The translations under genes were made by a program, and so were the position numbers. Shown here piece after piece: positions 1-13,307 of a stretch of DNA of 64,000 bases; the stretch's first letter is position 1; the number at the start of each line of letters is the position of its first letter. This DNA is from Protonemura montana (taxonomy: Eukaryota; Arthropoda; Insecta; Plecoptera; Nemouridae). The notes beneath the pieces are model-generated. The model worked only from the letters and a program-made list of their open reading frames with translations. It had not been told where the DNA came from and did not search any database. Location of the stretch: the NCBI GenBank assembly GCA_947568835.1, contig OX387603.1, positions 26,622,651 to 26,686,650 of the forward strand, read 5' to 3'.

Positions 1-493
1 CATTTTCTTTCTTATAGCTCCGTCTTAAGTTCCTAACTCCTAGAGCTTTCGAGCAGCCTGGTCTAGTTCTTACGTCCACGACCTATAAATACAAAAAATA
101 CAATAAACGTGTTTAAACATGCGATATGAAACATATTTTTATATCGCACTCACAACTTTGTTATCGGTCGGCATTTCTTTCTTGAATCAATAAAAGAAAT
201 TCCCGAAAATAACTAAGAAAATTTTTAATGTATTCCCGCTTGGAAAGGAGTGCCGGCGGTGGCTTGTTTCCCCGTCCTAGCAACTCGAACGTATCCTAGA
301 GTCCCGACCAAGATCGGCCGAAACAGGAAAGAGCCCGCGGCGGTCGAGCGGGAGAACTTCGAAGATAATTGCACCCCCTGACAAACATAACATGGGCTAC
401 GTCTCAGAGTTCGCCGAAGAAAGTTTCGCTCTCGAGTTCTCTCCCTAGCCTGCGCGCCAGTCGACGACGCCGGCGACGGCAAGATCGAGCGCA

Positions 494-519
494 ACGACGA
501 CGACGACGACGACGACGAC
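494..519. repeat. (ACG)n microsatellite
   Basis: An uninterrupted run of ACG triplets. It opens long frames on both strands (poly-Arg on +, poly-Ser on -) that have no other sign of coding. Confidence 0.85.
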
Positions 520-2335
520 ACACAAACACGCCAATAACTCATTGTCTCTCGCGCGTCTGTCATTGCACGCTAGTAAAACAGCCGTAATAGGCGATGTTTT
601 GCCGAGAACAGAGAAAACGCAGCAGCATTCGCGGCTCCTGATTGCAACCGGTTTGCTAACTGCATCGGACTGCCGAGCCTGACCAGTACAGGCCTGTGAC
701 CCGTTTCACCTTCTGCTCAAGTCAGTCACCAAAACTTTGACTGCGTCCGGGTGGGCCGAGCAAAAGGCACGAGACACGGCACGGGACACAGATGGCACCG
801 CGTCGAAGCGACGCAAGTGCAGTGCTCCAAACGGCGTGCCGCAGCCTCGCGTTGCCACTGTATTTATAGAACGGATTATTACACGCAACGTCGTATTGAG
901 GCAATTACATAACGACCAATGCCGCAAGCCATGCCAAGCAGTAAGATGATTACATGTCGATGAAGCCAACCAGCCAGCGGCACGACGATATTACCCACTG
1001 CAGGTCCGCACTTGACGAATCCTTGGGTGCCAAACGCTGCTCCAGAAATCTGCGGTCATCACGCGAGGTTGTAGCTAATAGCAATCTTTATGGGTAGCTA
1101 AGTTCCAGGGAAGTGACATGGTACACTGTTTTGAGGAGCCTAACTTAAAACATAGTGGATTGTAAATTGAACCTTGCAGAAGTTTCTCAGGTAGCTTTGG
1201 CCAGGACGACCGCTAGACATCAGCCTCGGCAGCAGACCGTGTTAGGACGGCGAGCCAAGGCCCTTACCATGACAGCCTTTAGCAGACCAAATGGTCTCCG
1301 GGACGTTAAACCCCACTCGGATCGCCAGGTTGGGCAAAGGCAGCCTCCAGCGTCGAATCGGCCACTGGTCCAGACCATGGGGCCAAACAGTGCACAATGA
1401 CAACGCCTTCCTTCCTTCCTTGTGACAGCACACATCGATTGGTTGACAAGTCTGTGACGTGCAGATCGCGCTAATTCCGTGCGCGCTTTGCGAGCCTTTG
1501 GAGGCAGTGGTCCGTGGACCGCGTATCGATTGTGTGCGACCGGCCACACGCCGTCGACACAAGGCGTCGCCTGGAGAGCACGGGACGGGCGGGACGGGGC
1601 ACGTAATGAGAACAGCCAAGATTATAATACATCCATTCATTCTACCTGGTTTTATTTCATTTTTTAAAACATTGCAAATAATGATTACCCTCGCCGAGCT
1701 GAAAGCCGGCCCGAAGACGGACTACCGCGTTTAGTGGGGTTAGTAGCCCTAGGGGTGCACTTCGAGGCAACAAAGGAGAAGATTAACAATCAAACTTAAC
1801 AGCAAAGGGGCAGGAAGAGACGACAAGATGGCATGTAACCACTTACATAATCGTAATCATAATAATAAAAACAAGAATCAAGTTTACAATCATAGAATAG
1901 AATAGAATATTTCTAGTAAGCATTAAAAATTAATCAACTCGAGATTTTGCAAGTGTCAGAAGTCGGGGGGAGGGATAGATTGCAAGCCAAAGTTTCGCCA
2001 GAATCTTTTGCAAATTTAAATTTTTTCACTTCACGAACACCTTTTTGATTAACGCTTGGGTCTAGACAAAGCCACCTCTGAATCTGTGACGTGTTTTGTT
2101 TTAGATTTTACAACTTTTCTAATGAAGCCACGAAAATAGTCTATTAAAATAGCACCAGCCCAGTTGGCCAGCCTGTAAGTTATGTTTGTTTGGCAACATT
2201 TATATACAAAGTCCTAATACTTTTTTAAGTACATTGTGGTACTACATGCAAGTATTGATAATCGTAATTGAATGTTTATAATTAGTATAATATTTCTTTT
2301 CATGGTAGGTATGTACAATAAAATCTAGAATCTAT

Positions 2336-2345
<10 letters not shown>

Positions 2346-2372
<27 letters not shown>
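2346..2372. repeat. (AAT)n microsatellite
   Basis: About nine consecutive AAT units in an AT-rich non-coding stretch. Confidence 0.9.
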
Positions 2373-2373
<1 letters not shown>

Positions 2374-4566
2374 TTGATGTAAGTGCCGGTGTGGTCAACA
2401 CCATTCAAAGGTTTAAGATTGGCATGAGGACATTTTTTTAATTAAAAATTAGAATAAATTACAACATGATAAAGAACTAAATTTTCGATAACGTGATCAA
2501 ATGTTGACAATTTGCGAGAGTAATTTAACCTGTAGATTCCACGCACACACCCATCATGCTTGCATTCGCTGGCCACTCTCATGAAGTGAGGCGGAGAACA
2601 GAACCAACCCCTGGCAACGGCAAGAAACTACCTCCGAGTCACTCGCGCTACTTGCACGCTCGAAAAAACACAACGAAAACAGCAGACTAAACGTGTGGCT
2701 CTCAGATCCATCGGCTCCAGCGCACAAAAAATGCCAACGCAATTAATCGTTAAAAATATAACATCTTTGTGTCCGATCAAATATCTTGTTAGTAGTAACT
2801 CAAACCCAGATTGCTATTGCATCGGTCAAGGTTTAGTAGGTAGTTCGATATACGTTAATAATAATGTTCAGATCACAAACGATGGGCAGTCCATCACCCT
2901 AGTATTCCACAAATAGGTATCTAAAACACAAGTCACGAAAAATACTGCACGACATACAATGCCACCGATAGACGTTTCCGCACTCGGCACATGGATTCTC
3001 CCTCCGCAAAGATTCTCTCGTGGGCGTCGCGCCCTCGCCCGACTTCCACCGACACGCTGTTTTTTTTGTTGTTGTTGCTTTGTATTATCTCTGAATTTCA
3101 ACGGCCAGGCAAGCCCCGCGTTTACTCTACAATTTGGTAAAAAAAACGAATATCTGACCACATTTACCATCCAAGTACCTACGGGATTCTGCACCAATCC
3201 AGCAAAAATACAGAGAATTTAAGTTTACAAATGTCAACTAAGAGGGTCCCCTTCAAGGGATGATGATTTAGGGTTGTGTTACTAACTATTAAGCTACAGT
3301 GACAATAAAACAAGAATAAGTTTGTATAAAAAGCGATGCAACTGCTTAATAAGCCGTATCATTCACACGTGGACACAACAGAATACAGCAGCAACAGTTA
3401 ATTTACACGACAACTCACTTTTTTTTTGTTTTGTTGTTAAAGGGCACTAAAGCTGGACTGAATGCATTTAAAAAACTCCATTTTCAAATTCCTTATGACG
3501 TACATTAGATATCAGCTAGAGAAACCAGGACAGCACAGACATGAAATAGCACTGCAAACATGTCGGTAGGTTCATCGATTATAATAGATTCATTCAATTA
3601 TGTAGGCGTCTGGAAGCAGCGATTAGTTGAAAAGCCAAGTGGCCCTGTTTGCCAATGCTGGGGGACGAACTCATTCCCTCGCAAGAGGAGCTGGTTCACG
3701 AGTCTACGTGCCCCACCGTGGGGCAAAAACACATCGATGGGTTTAGCTGTTGGTCAATGCATGGCAATGCATTTATCTGCTGGGAGGAGTAACAAAAATG
3801 GAGCCTACTGAAATGCATTTGACATTGCGTTAAATGCTGGGTAAATGGAGAATACAGCATTATTTGATTTAAAAAAATTCAGGGATTACTAAAAAAAATT
3901 GTATAAAAAACTGGGTCCTGCTTGTCTTTTTGATGATCGTACATGGTACACCATTGAATGAACCGACTATATAATATTTGTGTAGCGGTAGGTACATACT
4001 TGGTTACATTTTGTTACTTTAAAGGTAGTCCTGGTGAGTCATGTCCGAGTCCACTGATTGCACACATCATTCCCTGGAGGTGCTCCCTGGCACTTCATAC
4101 ACGGCACACGTTAGATTGGTCGCGAGAGAATTACATACACAGCCTGCTTTCACGCAGAGCCTACACATTCACGTAGTAAGAACCCTTTGAAAACGATTGA
4201 GACTAGATTGAAATTCATACGTTTACAAAACAACAATATATTGCCAATTGAATTTTCTGGTGCTTCGTCCTCGGCGGCAACGCCTGGGGGTCCCGGCGCG
4301 AGACAGCGGCCGAAAGGCCGAGGCATTGCTGCAAGACGAACCAGGTCTAATGGCCGGGGTAGCCTAGTTACTAGGAATGATTCGGGGAGTGATTTCTGCA
4401 CATTTTGGGTGACAACATCCATTCCCTCCATCAAATATATTTTGCAACACCTGTTGCCTTGCTCTTTCATTCCATTTACGAAGGGCCCTGAACTAGGTAG
4501 CTACTTTTCGGGAGTGAAAACATACCGGTACTTTATGACATCGATCCATTCAGTAGCGCGTGCCCT

Positions 4567-5625
4567 TCAAAACTCTGCAAACTCCTTGGCGCACTTCTCT
4601 GTCGAGGAGATTCTCAACGCCTCCTCTTCGTAGTCATCGAAGTTGCTGGTGTCACCAGGGCCCTTGCAGCGAGGGATGAACGGCGCCTCGATCTTCTTCT
4701 GGAACACGGCGATCCAGTCGGTGGACGCGAACCACTTGTGACCCTTGATGTCGTTGACACCGTTCTTCAGGTTGCCGTAGCGCTTTGTCAGGTCCACCTG
4801 CAGCAGGTTACGCAGCAGGTCCTTCAGGTCCGAGCCGAAGTGAGAAGGGAAGCGCACCTTGCCCGAGACGATCTTCTCGTAGATCTGGATCGGCTGGTCC
4901 GCGAAGAACGGGGGGTAGCCGGCGGCCATTTCGTAGACGAGCACTCCCAGTGCCCACCAGTCTACCGCCTTGTTGTAGCCTTTGCTGAGGATGATCTCGG
5001 GGGCAAGGTATTCGGGGGTGCCGCACAGCGTCCAGGTGCGACCTTTCACGCGCTTCGCAAACCCGAAGTCGGTGACTTTCAAGTAACCCGTATTGTCGAT
5101 CAGGAGATTCTCGGGTTTCAGATCCCGATAGATCAGATCAAGGTAGTGGAGATATTCGAACGCTAGGACGATCTGCGCCGCATAGAAACGGGAGTGAGGC
5201 TCGCTAAATCGACCCACTTTGCGGAGGTGGGAGAACATTTCGCCGCCCGGAACGTATTCCAAGACCATATACAGATTTGAATTGTCCTTAAAATGGTACT
5301 TGAGGCTAACCAGGAACGGAAAACTGATTGCCTGGAGGATTCGCTTCTCGTTGAGTGTATGTTCCACTTGCTTCAGTTTCACGACCTTCTGTTTGTCTAA
5401 GATTTTCATTGCATAATACTCCTTGGTGGGTTTATGCTGTACAATCATAACCCTCCCGAAAGACCCTGTCCCTAGAGTTTTTATCCGTTCGAAATCATCC
5501 AAACTGGCGGTGTTCGTAGGGTTCTTCTTCCATTTTTCTTCAAACTCCTCTTTGGCCTGATCGAGGAATTCTTTAACACTCTCCGCCGAGTCTCCCTTCT
5601 TGTTAGCGGTTGGTGCATTGCCCAT
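4567..5625 (-). CDS. Pka-C1: cAMP-dependent protein kinase catalytic subunit (PKA-C), intronless
   Basis: A 352-residue AGC serine/threonine kinase that phosphorylates R-R-x-S/T sites when cAMP releases it from regulatory subunits. Seen in order: an N-terminal MGNA myristoylation signal, the glycine loop GTGSFG (about 52-57), the ATP lysine in AMK (about 74), the catalytic loop YRDLKPEN, the DFG motif, the activation loop with the [14 protein letters not shown] block carrying the phosphorylated threonine, and the hydrophobic FAEF C-terminus that packs on the small lobe. Length matches the family (about 350). The frame is unbroken, so the coding region has no intron. I chose the start at 5625 because it gives the conserved MGNA terminus in a good context; the frame stays open to an upstream ATG at 5700, giving a possible 25-residue extension that would hide the myristoylation site. 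The sequence is closest to what I know of arthropod PKA-C. No protein-level damage is seen, so it is not an obvious processed pseudogene. Confidence 0.97.
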   Translation of the reverse strand: MGNAPTANKKGDSAESVKEFLDQAKEEFEEKWKKNPTNTASLDDFERIKTLGTGSFGRVMIVQHKPTKEYYAMKILDKQKVVKLKQVEHTLNEKRILQAISFPFLVSLKYHFKDNSNLYMVLEYVPGGEMFSHLRKVGRFSEPHSRFYAAQIVLAFEYLHYLDLIYRDLKPENLLIDNTGYLKVTDFGFAKRVKGRTWTLCGTPEYLAPEIILSKGYNKAVDWWALGVLVYEMAAGYPPFFADQPIQIYEKIVSGKVRFPSHFGSDLKDLLRNLLQVDLTKRYGNLKNGVNDIKGHKWFASTDWIAVFQKKIEAPFIPRCKGPGDTSNFDDYEEEALRISSTEKCAKEFAEF

Positions 5626-5700
5626 GGTATTGTCGTTTACACCTGCCAGGGCTTCCGTTGGCTTCTCACAAAACCTCTTTGACACCAATCTTCCACACAA

Positions 5701-8700
5701 GAGGTATGTTTTTTTCGGGAATGAAGCAGAGGTCTCAATAGGTCTACCTATCTACCTCGTCAACACAACCATTGAACTCGGCCCGCCATATTCCTGATTG
5801 TCAAGAAACGCCGAACACGATTAGTTGATCACAGATTGAACGTTTACCGACAAATATCCTAACTCCTAACTATTGAGTTGAAGGACACAGCAATATGCTA
5901 AAATGGCTTCTCTCTATGCCCTGGATTTCTCTCGCTCTTCGACGGAGCAGTCTTCGGTCAATCGCCAGTGGCAACGCGCACCGCTACGAGCGCTTCGGTT
6001 CCAAGTACTGTGCTGCTGCCTGTGCTAGAATGTTGAACTCGTTGAACGAGCTTCCGCCAATGTCCACGAACGTCGGGTTGCCTAACCTCTGGTTCAAACC
6101 AGCGCGCGAGCAGATTCCCGCTTATCGGCCTCAGGAAAGCCAGATTTCCTCCAGAAAGTACCGAACCGCTTATCCTTTCCGTCGCTCGTCTTACACAGAG
6201 GCTCGTTTGGGAAGATGCTGGTTCAGCAAGGGGTTATCCCGCTCACCACACATGAGTTGCATATACATTGTAGTACAGAGTAAAACCAAAGATGGTCTGC
6301 AGCCACATTCTTTAGGTCCAAGGCTGCCGTCAGCCAGCCGACTTCAATTATAATATGCCATCTTTACAGACGATTGAGCCGCTACTGCTGAAGGCGGCTT
6401 CCAAAAAGGTGACGCGGGATAATTTTAGAAATTGTGCCTCTGCCAGCGCCCCGAAACACCGAGCGTCATTTCCTTGCAGTGTTCGCATTAATATTTCATC
6501 ATTTCGCTCTGAATTTAATTACCAGTCCGCGCTAGGAAGTGTGATGACCGAAAACAAGACCAATGAAGTGCACGAAATGCACGCTTGATTTCATCGAATC
6601 TTAACCAAACACAATCGACATTCCATCGGCCAACTAGCCCCCACAGGAGAGCATTAACACGAAAACAACGCAATCCAGAGTAATTGGGCTCGTCAAAATG
6701 CATTATTTATGTTTTAATGTCGCTTTGCTGGTTTCAAGAGCCAAAAGTATCCGCTCTGCTATTTATATACCTGTCCCAACCTCTGTCAGCATACTTTACC
6801 ATAACGGTCTCCGCTGACATCCCTTTTTTACACACAAGTCTGACTGCTTGCTGCCATACCTTCCTTACATAGGTTCATTGTGGGTACTAGATTCTATTGG
6901 TGCCAGTAACTTTGCTCCTTGCAGTCGCTTCAGCAACGAAACTCGATCGAAGGGACGTGTTCTTCTAGTGCCACCCGCAACACCGGGCAGTGTTCACATG
7001 CTCGAAGATATTCGGGAAATTATCCATCATACATCGACATCTCACACACACGAGCCGTGGTTCGATCGGCCTGCGAAATATAGGTACTGACCGACCTGGG
7101 TGTCCTTGAGAACTTGCCCATGGGGGCAACTCAAAGTCGTATCGCATATCGCATCGCGGTTCGTTCGATAGCACGTTGTCTGTCCGAGCACCCACATTCC
7201 CCTTTCCATCAACTAACTATACCTACCGACTCGAGCAAGACATGCTAAGAGGTCAATAATTGGAGTATTGATTGTTGATAACTTTGACGACCCGCTTGCT
7301 CCGTTTCATGCAAGCGTGTCGGCAAGCTGCGGCGGAGGGAAGGACAAGACCAAGTCGCCGGAAACGGCGCCGTGTTTTCGGCCAAGACAAGACATCCAAG
7401 GCGGCCAGTTTCCGAGACACCTGGCACCACAACCAGCCAACCACGGTGCGTGCTTTCAGCGGCAACATGTGCGCCAGAGAGCCGCCACTTGGCGAAGGAT
7501 GTCTGCTCTCTTCGTGTGCACCCCCCTAGACTCCCTTCGTAGATCGCAGGGCGACCCCCAGACGTTGCTATTGCTATCCCTATCTACCAGGGCAACCAAG
7601 GGAGGGAGCCGCGGCGAGAAGCGTCGCTGGTGTACCCTGAACTGTCGGGTCGTTGCGGGTCACACTGACCCGTGTATTGCCCCTTCCTTCCTGCCTCCTC
7701 ACGTTGCCGTTCGCGACGAGTCTACCGGAACTCTTAGCTCCTTTGTCTCTTGGTCGGCCACTGGACTCAGCGCCGAGGAGGACGTGGGAGACCGCGGGCT
7801 AATTATAGCACGCCGTGTTATGCGTGTTTTCGGCAATGTTTTCCGACTCGAGAGCATGGGGCTCGTGCTCTGGCTCGCTGGCTGGCGGACTGTGGATGAA
7901 TGAACTCCACCGAAGAAAGGTCTCGCTTGGCGTACCAAGAGCTGGGTACTCCTCCTCAGCCGAGACACGCAGCCGCGGGCAATGGCAAGAAGAAAAGGAG
8001 ACCAACGCCGGCTAAAAATAGAACCGAGGGTACAACAGCAAGAGCGACGAGTAGTGTTCGATTGATTCACCTTCTCGCCGCACGTGAGCGTTGTCCACGC
8101 CACGGCAGGCAGAGTGTGTGACGACCACACACCCACACACCACGCCGGCACGGCTCGGCACGGGAACGAGTTGGCGTTGTTTACACTGAGCTCCATCCAT
8201 AAAACGCCGCTACTCCAAGCTGCACTATCTTATCGTTACCAGGAACATGATGTAATTGTTTGGTTTAACAATAACGTAATCCTCGGCTAGCTGATCGACG
8301 TTGTCCGTCGCCGCGCTCGGCGCAGAGGGTCGCAAAGAAGGGTACAGAAAGGAGGCGGAGGGGGTTCGAGGAAGTATGGTTCACGCTATCTTCAGTTAAC
8401 ACATGTGGCAACTGACCCGTACCCGCGCGTGATTCTTTCCCCATGTCCTGTCACCAGAATGCCCGGGGAGTGCATTCTACCTGCACCCCTCGGCGCAAGC
8501 AACACGTGGAAAGCGTCCGCGCCCGGGAAACGGTGTCGGTGAAACTGTTGCAAACAGCGGCGAGCGAGCATAAACTCGGGCAGGCCGGCCGGCCCAGTGG
8601 CTTGCCGTCGTGACTGCATGACTCGGAGTCAAGAGTTATTGTTCTCTCTCGGAGTCGACTGTCAGACCTGGAGATGTTGTAGGCGATGGAGGAGGACTCT

Positions 8701-11310
8701 CAGAGCAGAGGTTAATGTATTGTTGGCCAGCGGACCGAGACCTCTTCGTGGCTTATAGGACGACTAGATCGGATCCCGGTCCGTGCTGGGCCACTTCGAC
8801 CAGTCAGATAAACGCACACAGCACCGAGATGCTTTCTTGGAAACCTATCTGTCTCACGCACCGAACAGACCGTTCGGTTGTGTTCAGTTTCAAGGGTAAA
8901 AGTAAAACCTGTGGTAAAAAGTGCTTCCCACAGTACCACGAGTACTTGGTACGCAGCGAGTAATGAAACGAAACTATTGCAGCGCTCGCTGGCGCCGGCA
9001 CATTCGAATCAATTGCCATTCACTCGATAAGAATTGAAATCGACGCGATTGTCACGGCCGGTCGGATCACGGGTGTAGATCGCAGCGCTTCGACCGGCCG
9101 ACCCGCAATTCGATTGACAATGGGACATAAAAGTGGAAAGGGGGGCAGGTGCGTACCGCGCGTATACGTACAGTGCGTTCCGTGGAAAAAACATCTGCCA
9201 GCGCCTGTCCCTTGTAGGTCGTTGCCTTGCCAGCGCCGCAGCTAACAATGGCGTATGCTAATTGCGCTCTCCGTGCCGCGAGCCGGTACATAACACCAAC
9301 TATCGGGCAAAGGGCTCGCGGTACCTAGAGCAGAAATATCAGCTCCTAGGCAAAGGGCGCCAGTCCCGAACGCCTAGCAAGCGAGCGAACTAAAAGGTCG
9401 AAGTTCCCATTTAGCTGGACTGGGGTCAGTCCCCGTGCTACCGGCTATGTCGAGGACATACGGGCATGCTTTCATTTCGAGTCATATCGCACGCGTTTCC
9501 TCCTCGAAGGTGTGCTCGGCAAAGTTGCGTGACGCAGTCTGTGTCGAAATAAGTGCCCTCCCCCCACCCCCGCACACATACCTGTCGACCATGTCAAGCG
9601 GAAGGTCATATTGATGTCATAAATGCGAAGGGCCAAGTACTAATCACAGATTTGCGATAGGGTTTACACAGGCTCCGAATGCTGGAAACACGTCACGTCG
9701 AAAACAGTGCTTTGCATATTATTAGCCGTCATATCTCCCGGCTGTGCGCCTGGGAAGAGGGCGCATGACAACGCAATGAAAAACCCGGCATAAGGGACTA
9801 GATGTCACTCGATTCTGGAGCTAGGCGACCGGGTTCGAGGCCCCGGGAACCCATGTCGTGGGCACTGAGTGCTCGCACAGAAGTGAAATATCAACAGGCT
9901 CTTGGCTCATATGATCGCGAGGAGTCGAAACGGAAAGCAGATGCTGGAAAGTGCCGTGCAAGTCGCAACGCGCTCGCGTTTCGGGACGTGTTGTGCTATG
10001 CACCTGGTGGGTATGCAATTTCAAACCAATCTGCCTCTGTTTCTTGCAAGAAGGGCGTTGAAAAAAAGAGGCCGGCAGCTGCGTTATGTGCCTTTCATTT
10101 CCTGGACTCGCGCGCGGCCGACGCTCGCTCCGTACCATTTAGCTAAGACCGATCCCGACCGTGGTGTCAAGGCAATCGAAAGGGGATCGGGGCTCGTCCC
10201 TTGTCGCATTCGAGGGGGTTGGAGGTCCAAGCGGTTGGGCTACCCCCAGTTAGGCACGTTCGAACGGGCGTGGACTGTGATCTTCCCACTCCCACAGTCG
10301 CCGAAAGTGCAGTTGGCGGGGTCCGAGGTACTGCCGAGTATGAACCGGAAAATGCATTGAAAACATAGGGGAGTGCTTTGGCCGCACTGAACGGAGGCGA
10401 CGACGCATCGTCAGAGATGCGACGGGATGCGTGGGTGAGCGGCACGCACGGCGAGGGAGGGGGGAAGTCGATACGCTATGATCTGCCTGGCGAATGTTGA
10501 AGAGAGCGCGGTAGATGCTCTGTCCTGTAGTGCGCAAAGGATGCAACATCCGAGCACTGAGTGCACGATCTGTCGTTGGTGCGACAGAGAGGAGTGAACC
10601 GCATGACGGAGACAGCGAGAATGCCGACTATTGATCTCGGGACGTTTTAAAAGGTGAACCTGGATTGGTGGGTGTTCCGAGGATTTAGCCAACCGCGTAG
10701 GTCGTTATATGGCAGCCTTGAAAAATCGCGAGGGAAATTTCCACTGCCCTAGCGCATGATGACAAAATATTGTAATGCTTTTATTGGTACATTTGAAGAT
10801 TTTATCGGGTAAATTAGAGAAATGCTTTTTCAGTAGGAAACTCTTTTTACGCTTGTTGGATCATTTCCATGAATTTCGTCGTTAAACATTGCAACTATAG
10901 CCTGTAGGGGTGCAACCGAATACCCCCTCCACGAGCCCCGCCTAAATATTTTGTGTAATTTTTTTTAAATTCAAAAGTTGCCACTGTTTTATTTTTTAAG
11001 CGTTTAAAAAAGTAATTACATTACATACTCTAATAGTTACACTTATAAATTATTTATGAGAAAATTGTGACTGCCTATGGACTTTTAATTGAATTATTAA
11101 TAGATAAAATAAAATAAGTCGCTGTCAGTTCACAGTGCTCTCTATCGAGCGCGGGAACTGGGCTCGAAGGTCGGCCGATACATGCGCAGAGCCCGTCTCT
11201 TTCATTCGTGTGCTCTACCTTGTAACGGTCGGTTCTTAGTGACGCTCCGCAGTTTTACAAAGAAACTTCGTGTTCACGAGTGGAATTTACTTCTTTCCTA
11301 AACAAAAACA
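5701..11310. other. Intergenic region between PKA-C and the prothymosin-like gene
   Basis: No supported coding gene. Several long frames occur in the GC-richer parts (7.27-7.90, 7.70-8.20, 9.80-10.36 kb), but they overlap on opposite strands, have low-complexity composition and show no domain I recognise. The left part should contain the promoter and any 5' untranslated exons of PKA-C (leftward transcription). The right end (about 11.1-11.3 kb) should contain the promoter of the prothymosin-like gene, including a GC-richer patch with an NRF-1-like ATGCGCAG at about 11181. Confidence 0.55.
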
Positions 11311-13307
11311 ATGGCAGACACAGTCGTTGAAGTTAGGTAAGTAGTTTCAATCACTTTTGTCTGTTAGTTTCATCGATATCTTGCAGTAAATGTGATGCCT
11401 TTGTTTTGGCGGTAACTGCGTGCTGGGCAAAATGGCGATGGATGTCCGCGGAATTTTCCCGAAGCCGCTGCTATTGCGATACCCTCTTGAGATCGATATT
11501 GCGTAACAACTTTTGCATTTTTACACAGTTGGTCGCTTAGAAACTGTTAAAATATAAGTTATTCAGCATGGATACTGGCAAGATTAGCGATTTGCATTTA
11601 GCTGGGGGGCATTTTGAAGGCACGCCGAGCTCGTGCCGGCTGCCGGCATTGACCGCTCATCGATATTCATTATTTTTATTAACGCTATCGTGTAAGGGGG
11701 ATGGTTGCTGTTTAAATGATGCGTGTTCTTTTGGCTAGCGCTGTAGATATACTGCATATTTTTGAATTTGCATTGATGTGCATTCCGATGCCGAGTTGGG
11801 CAATGCTTTGTCGGCGGCGGCGGTAGGCAGTAGGCACTTGGGATTAGTACTAGTGGCGGCCGCCAGGTCCCGGTGTTCATGGCCGTACACAAATCACGCT
11901 TCTCGGCGTCGAGGTGTATGAACTCGTCGAGGGGACGCTTTATTATCCATTAGGAGAACATTCTGCTCTGTTGCTCAACTGTTGGATGGAGCTCGTGCTC
12001 TGCTTTTGAGTCGTGCCGGTTCGATGCAGGCTAGCATTGCTTCATGTGCACTCGATTTTCCCGGCTTACGCACGGATGTACCGAGTTTTGCCGCACTTAA
12101 TTTGGCCATTGCAGATATTTTCCGAATTGCTCTTTGATCTGGCCTTTTGATTCTGGTATAAAATGCGATCTAGATTATTTTGATGAAATCTTATTTAAAT
12201 TGCAAACGCTTGCAATGCGCGGGATGGAAGAGTTAAGCCAACAAGCACTAGATGGTGAAGGGAACATCAGGGGAAGCTGGGATTTTTTCTCTTGACAAAT
12301 CACTTGATCAGTTATTGAGAGGTTCTGGCCTGTTTTGCTCCAGGGTTTTCCTCCAAACATTCCCTAATTTTAATCAGCTGTGTTTAATATTGCCCTACAA
12401 TAACTTGCCATCAAAAAAAGATAATGATTGCATTGTTGGTATTTTTCAGTTTAACATGACATTAAAGGCAGGCAGATGGCTTCCTCAAAGTCTAGGCTAT
12501 AACAGACCTAGGAGATTGTGGAATGAACTCAACAAGAAAAATGACATTTGCCTTTTGTGTTTCAGCGAGAAGGTTTTGGGAACCCCCGAGAAGGAGGTTG
12601 TAGAGAAGAAGAAGGTGGTGGAGGAGGTTGAAGACGTCGAGGACGTTGACGACGAGGACTCCAAGTCTTCTGTTAACGGCAACGGAGAGGCCAAGCTCAA
12701 CGGCTCAGCTACCGAGAAGAACGGTGACTCCGAGCAGAATGGAGATGGAGATGCCTCAAAGAACGGCAAGGGTGAGATGCTTTTCTCGACTGTCTTTGCT
12801 TTCGAAATCTTGCATTGTGTTAGCGGCACACTGCCATCAAATATCATCGGTTCTATTTTGGATAGAGTATATCACTTGATTTCAAATTGAATGCCGACAT
12901 TTCATCACTTTATAAGTGGGTATGTTATTTAAGAGTATGGTGTAGTTGTGGAAAGGTAGATTACCTTTGGGGGAAGAATTGTAACCCTGGCTTTAGGCCA
13001 ACAAATAGGGACCAACATGACTTTCAATCCAATAAATATGATAACTTGTGTTTCTCTGTCAGCAAGTTCTGAGCCAAACTTCTTGCTGACCAAAGTTACC
13101 ACATAATTTCTCTTTTGCTTTGCTCACCCGGCGCCCTTCCGACTCTTTGCAGAGACCGAGTCTGTTGCGGCCAAAAGGAAATCTGGCGGCGGGGATGCCA
13201 CCGACGGCGTCATCACCGAGGGTGCCAGTCCCGAGAAGAAGGCCAAGCTTGCGGTGGACGACGCCGTCGAAGCCGAGGCTAACGGAGACGCCGAAGTGGT
13301 CGCTTAA
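11311..13307 (+). CDS. Acidic prothymosin-like nuclear protein
   Basis: Three exons (11311-11336, 12566-12771, 13153-13307) join in phase to 128 codons. The protein starts MADTVVEV, becomes strongly acidic (Glu/Asp/Lys with Asn-Gly runs: EKKKVVEEVEDVEDVDDED, then SVNGNGEAKLNG) and ends with a basic patch, PEKKAKL, resembling a bipartite nuclear signal together with AKRK about 40 residues earlier. It has no hydrophobic core and is predicted disordered. Composition, size, short first exon and basic tail resemble the prothymosin-alpha/parathymosin type, which bind histones and act as chaperones in the nucleus. That assignment rests on composition, not on a diagnostic motif, so another small acidic nuclear protein is possible. 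Donors are GTAAGT and GTGAGA; acceptors TTTCAG and TTTGCAG. A plausible poly(A) signal lies at 14501-14506, giving a roughly 1.2-kb 3' untranslated region. Confidence 0.75.
12178..12222 (-). repeat. 3'-end fragment of the tRNA-headed SINE
   Basis: The first ~42 bases are nearly identical to the stretch beginning at 54089 (shared core ATTGCAAACGCTTGCAATGC) and related, in inverse orientation, to 38131-38170. In those places it forms the 3' end of a tRNA-derived SINE. Here only this end is present, inside intron 1 of the prothymosin-like gene. Confidence 0.75.

Larger units (their letters stand above)
1..4145. other. Intergenic region, no supported gene
   Basis: I see no open reading frame here with a recognisable family, splice signals or consistent coding composition. 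The stretch is largely AT-rich from about 1.6 kb on. It holds an (ACG)n run near 494-519, an (AAT)n run near 2346-2372 and CTTC-type short repeats near 1409. The right end probably contains the 3' untranslated region of the PKA gene, which is transcribed leftward from 5.6 kb; I could not fix its poly(A) site. Confidence 0.6.

Noticed and set aside
1155-1400. Open frame and GGACGTTAAACCCC text, resembling some repeat ends
   Set aside because: No second copy in the window and no reverse transcriptase similarity; not enough to call an element.
7268-7903. 211-codon + strand frame
   Set aside because: GC-driven, overlapped by a similar minus-strand frame, no recognisable motif, no splice context.
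9802-9860. GGGTTCGAGGCCCCGGG, resembling a Pol III B box
   Set aside because: No A box or cloverleaf upstream at the right distance; the palindromic GC text explains the match.
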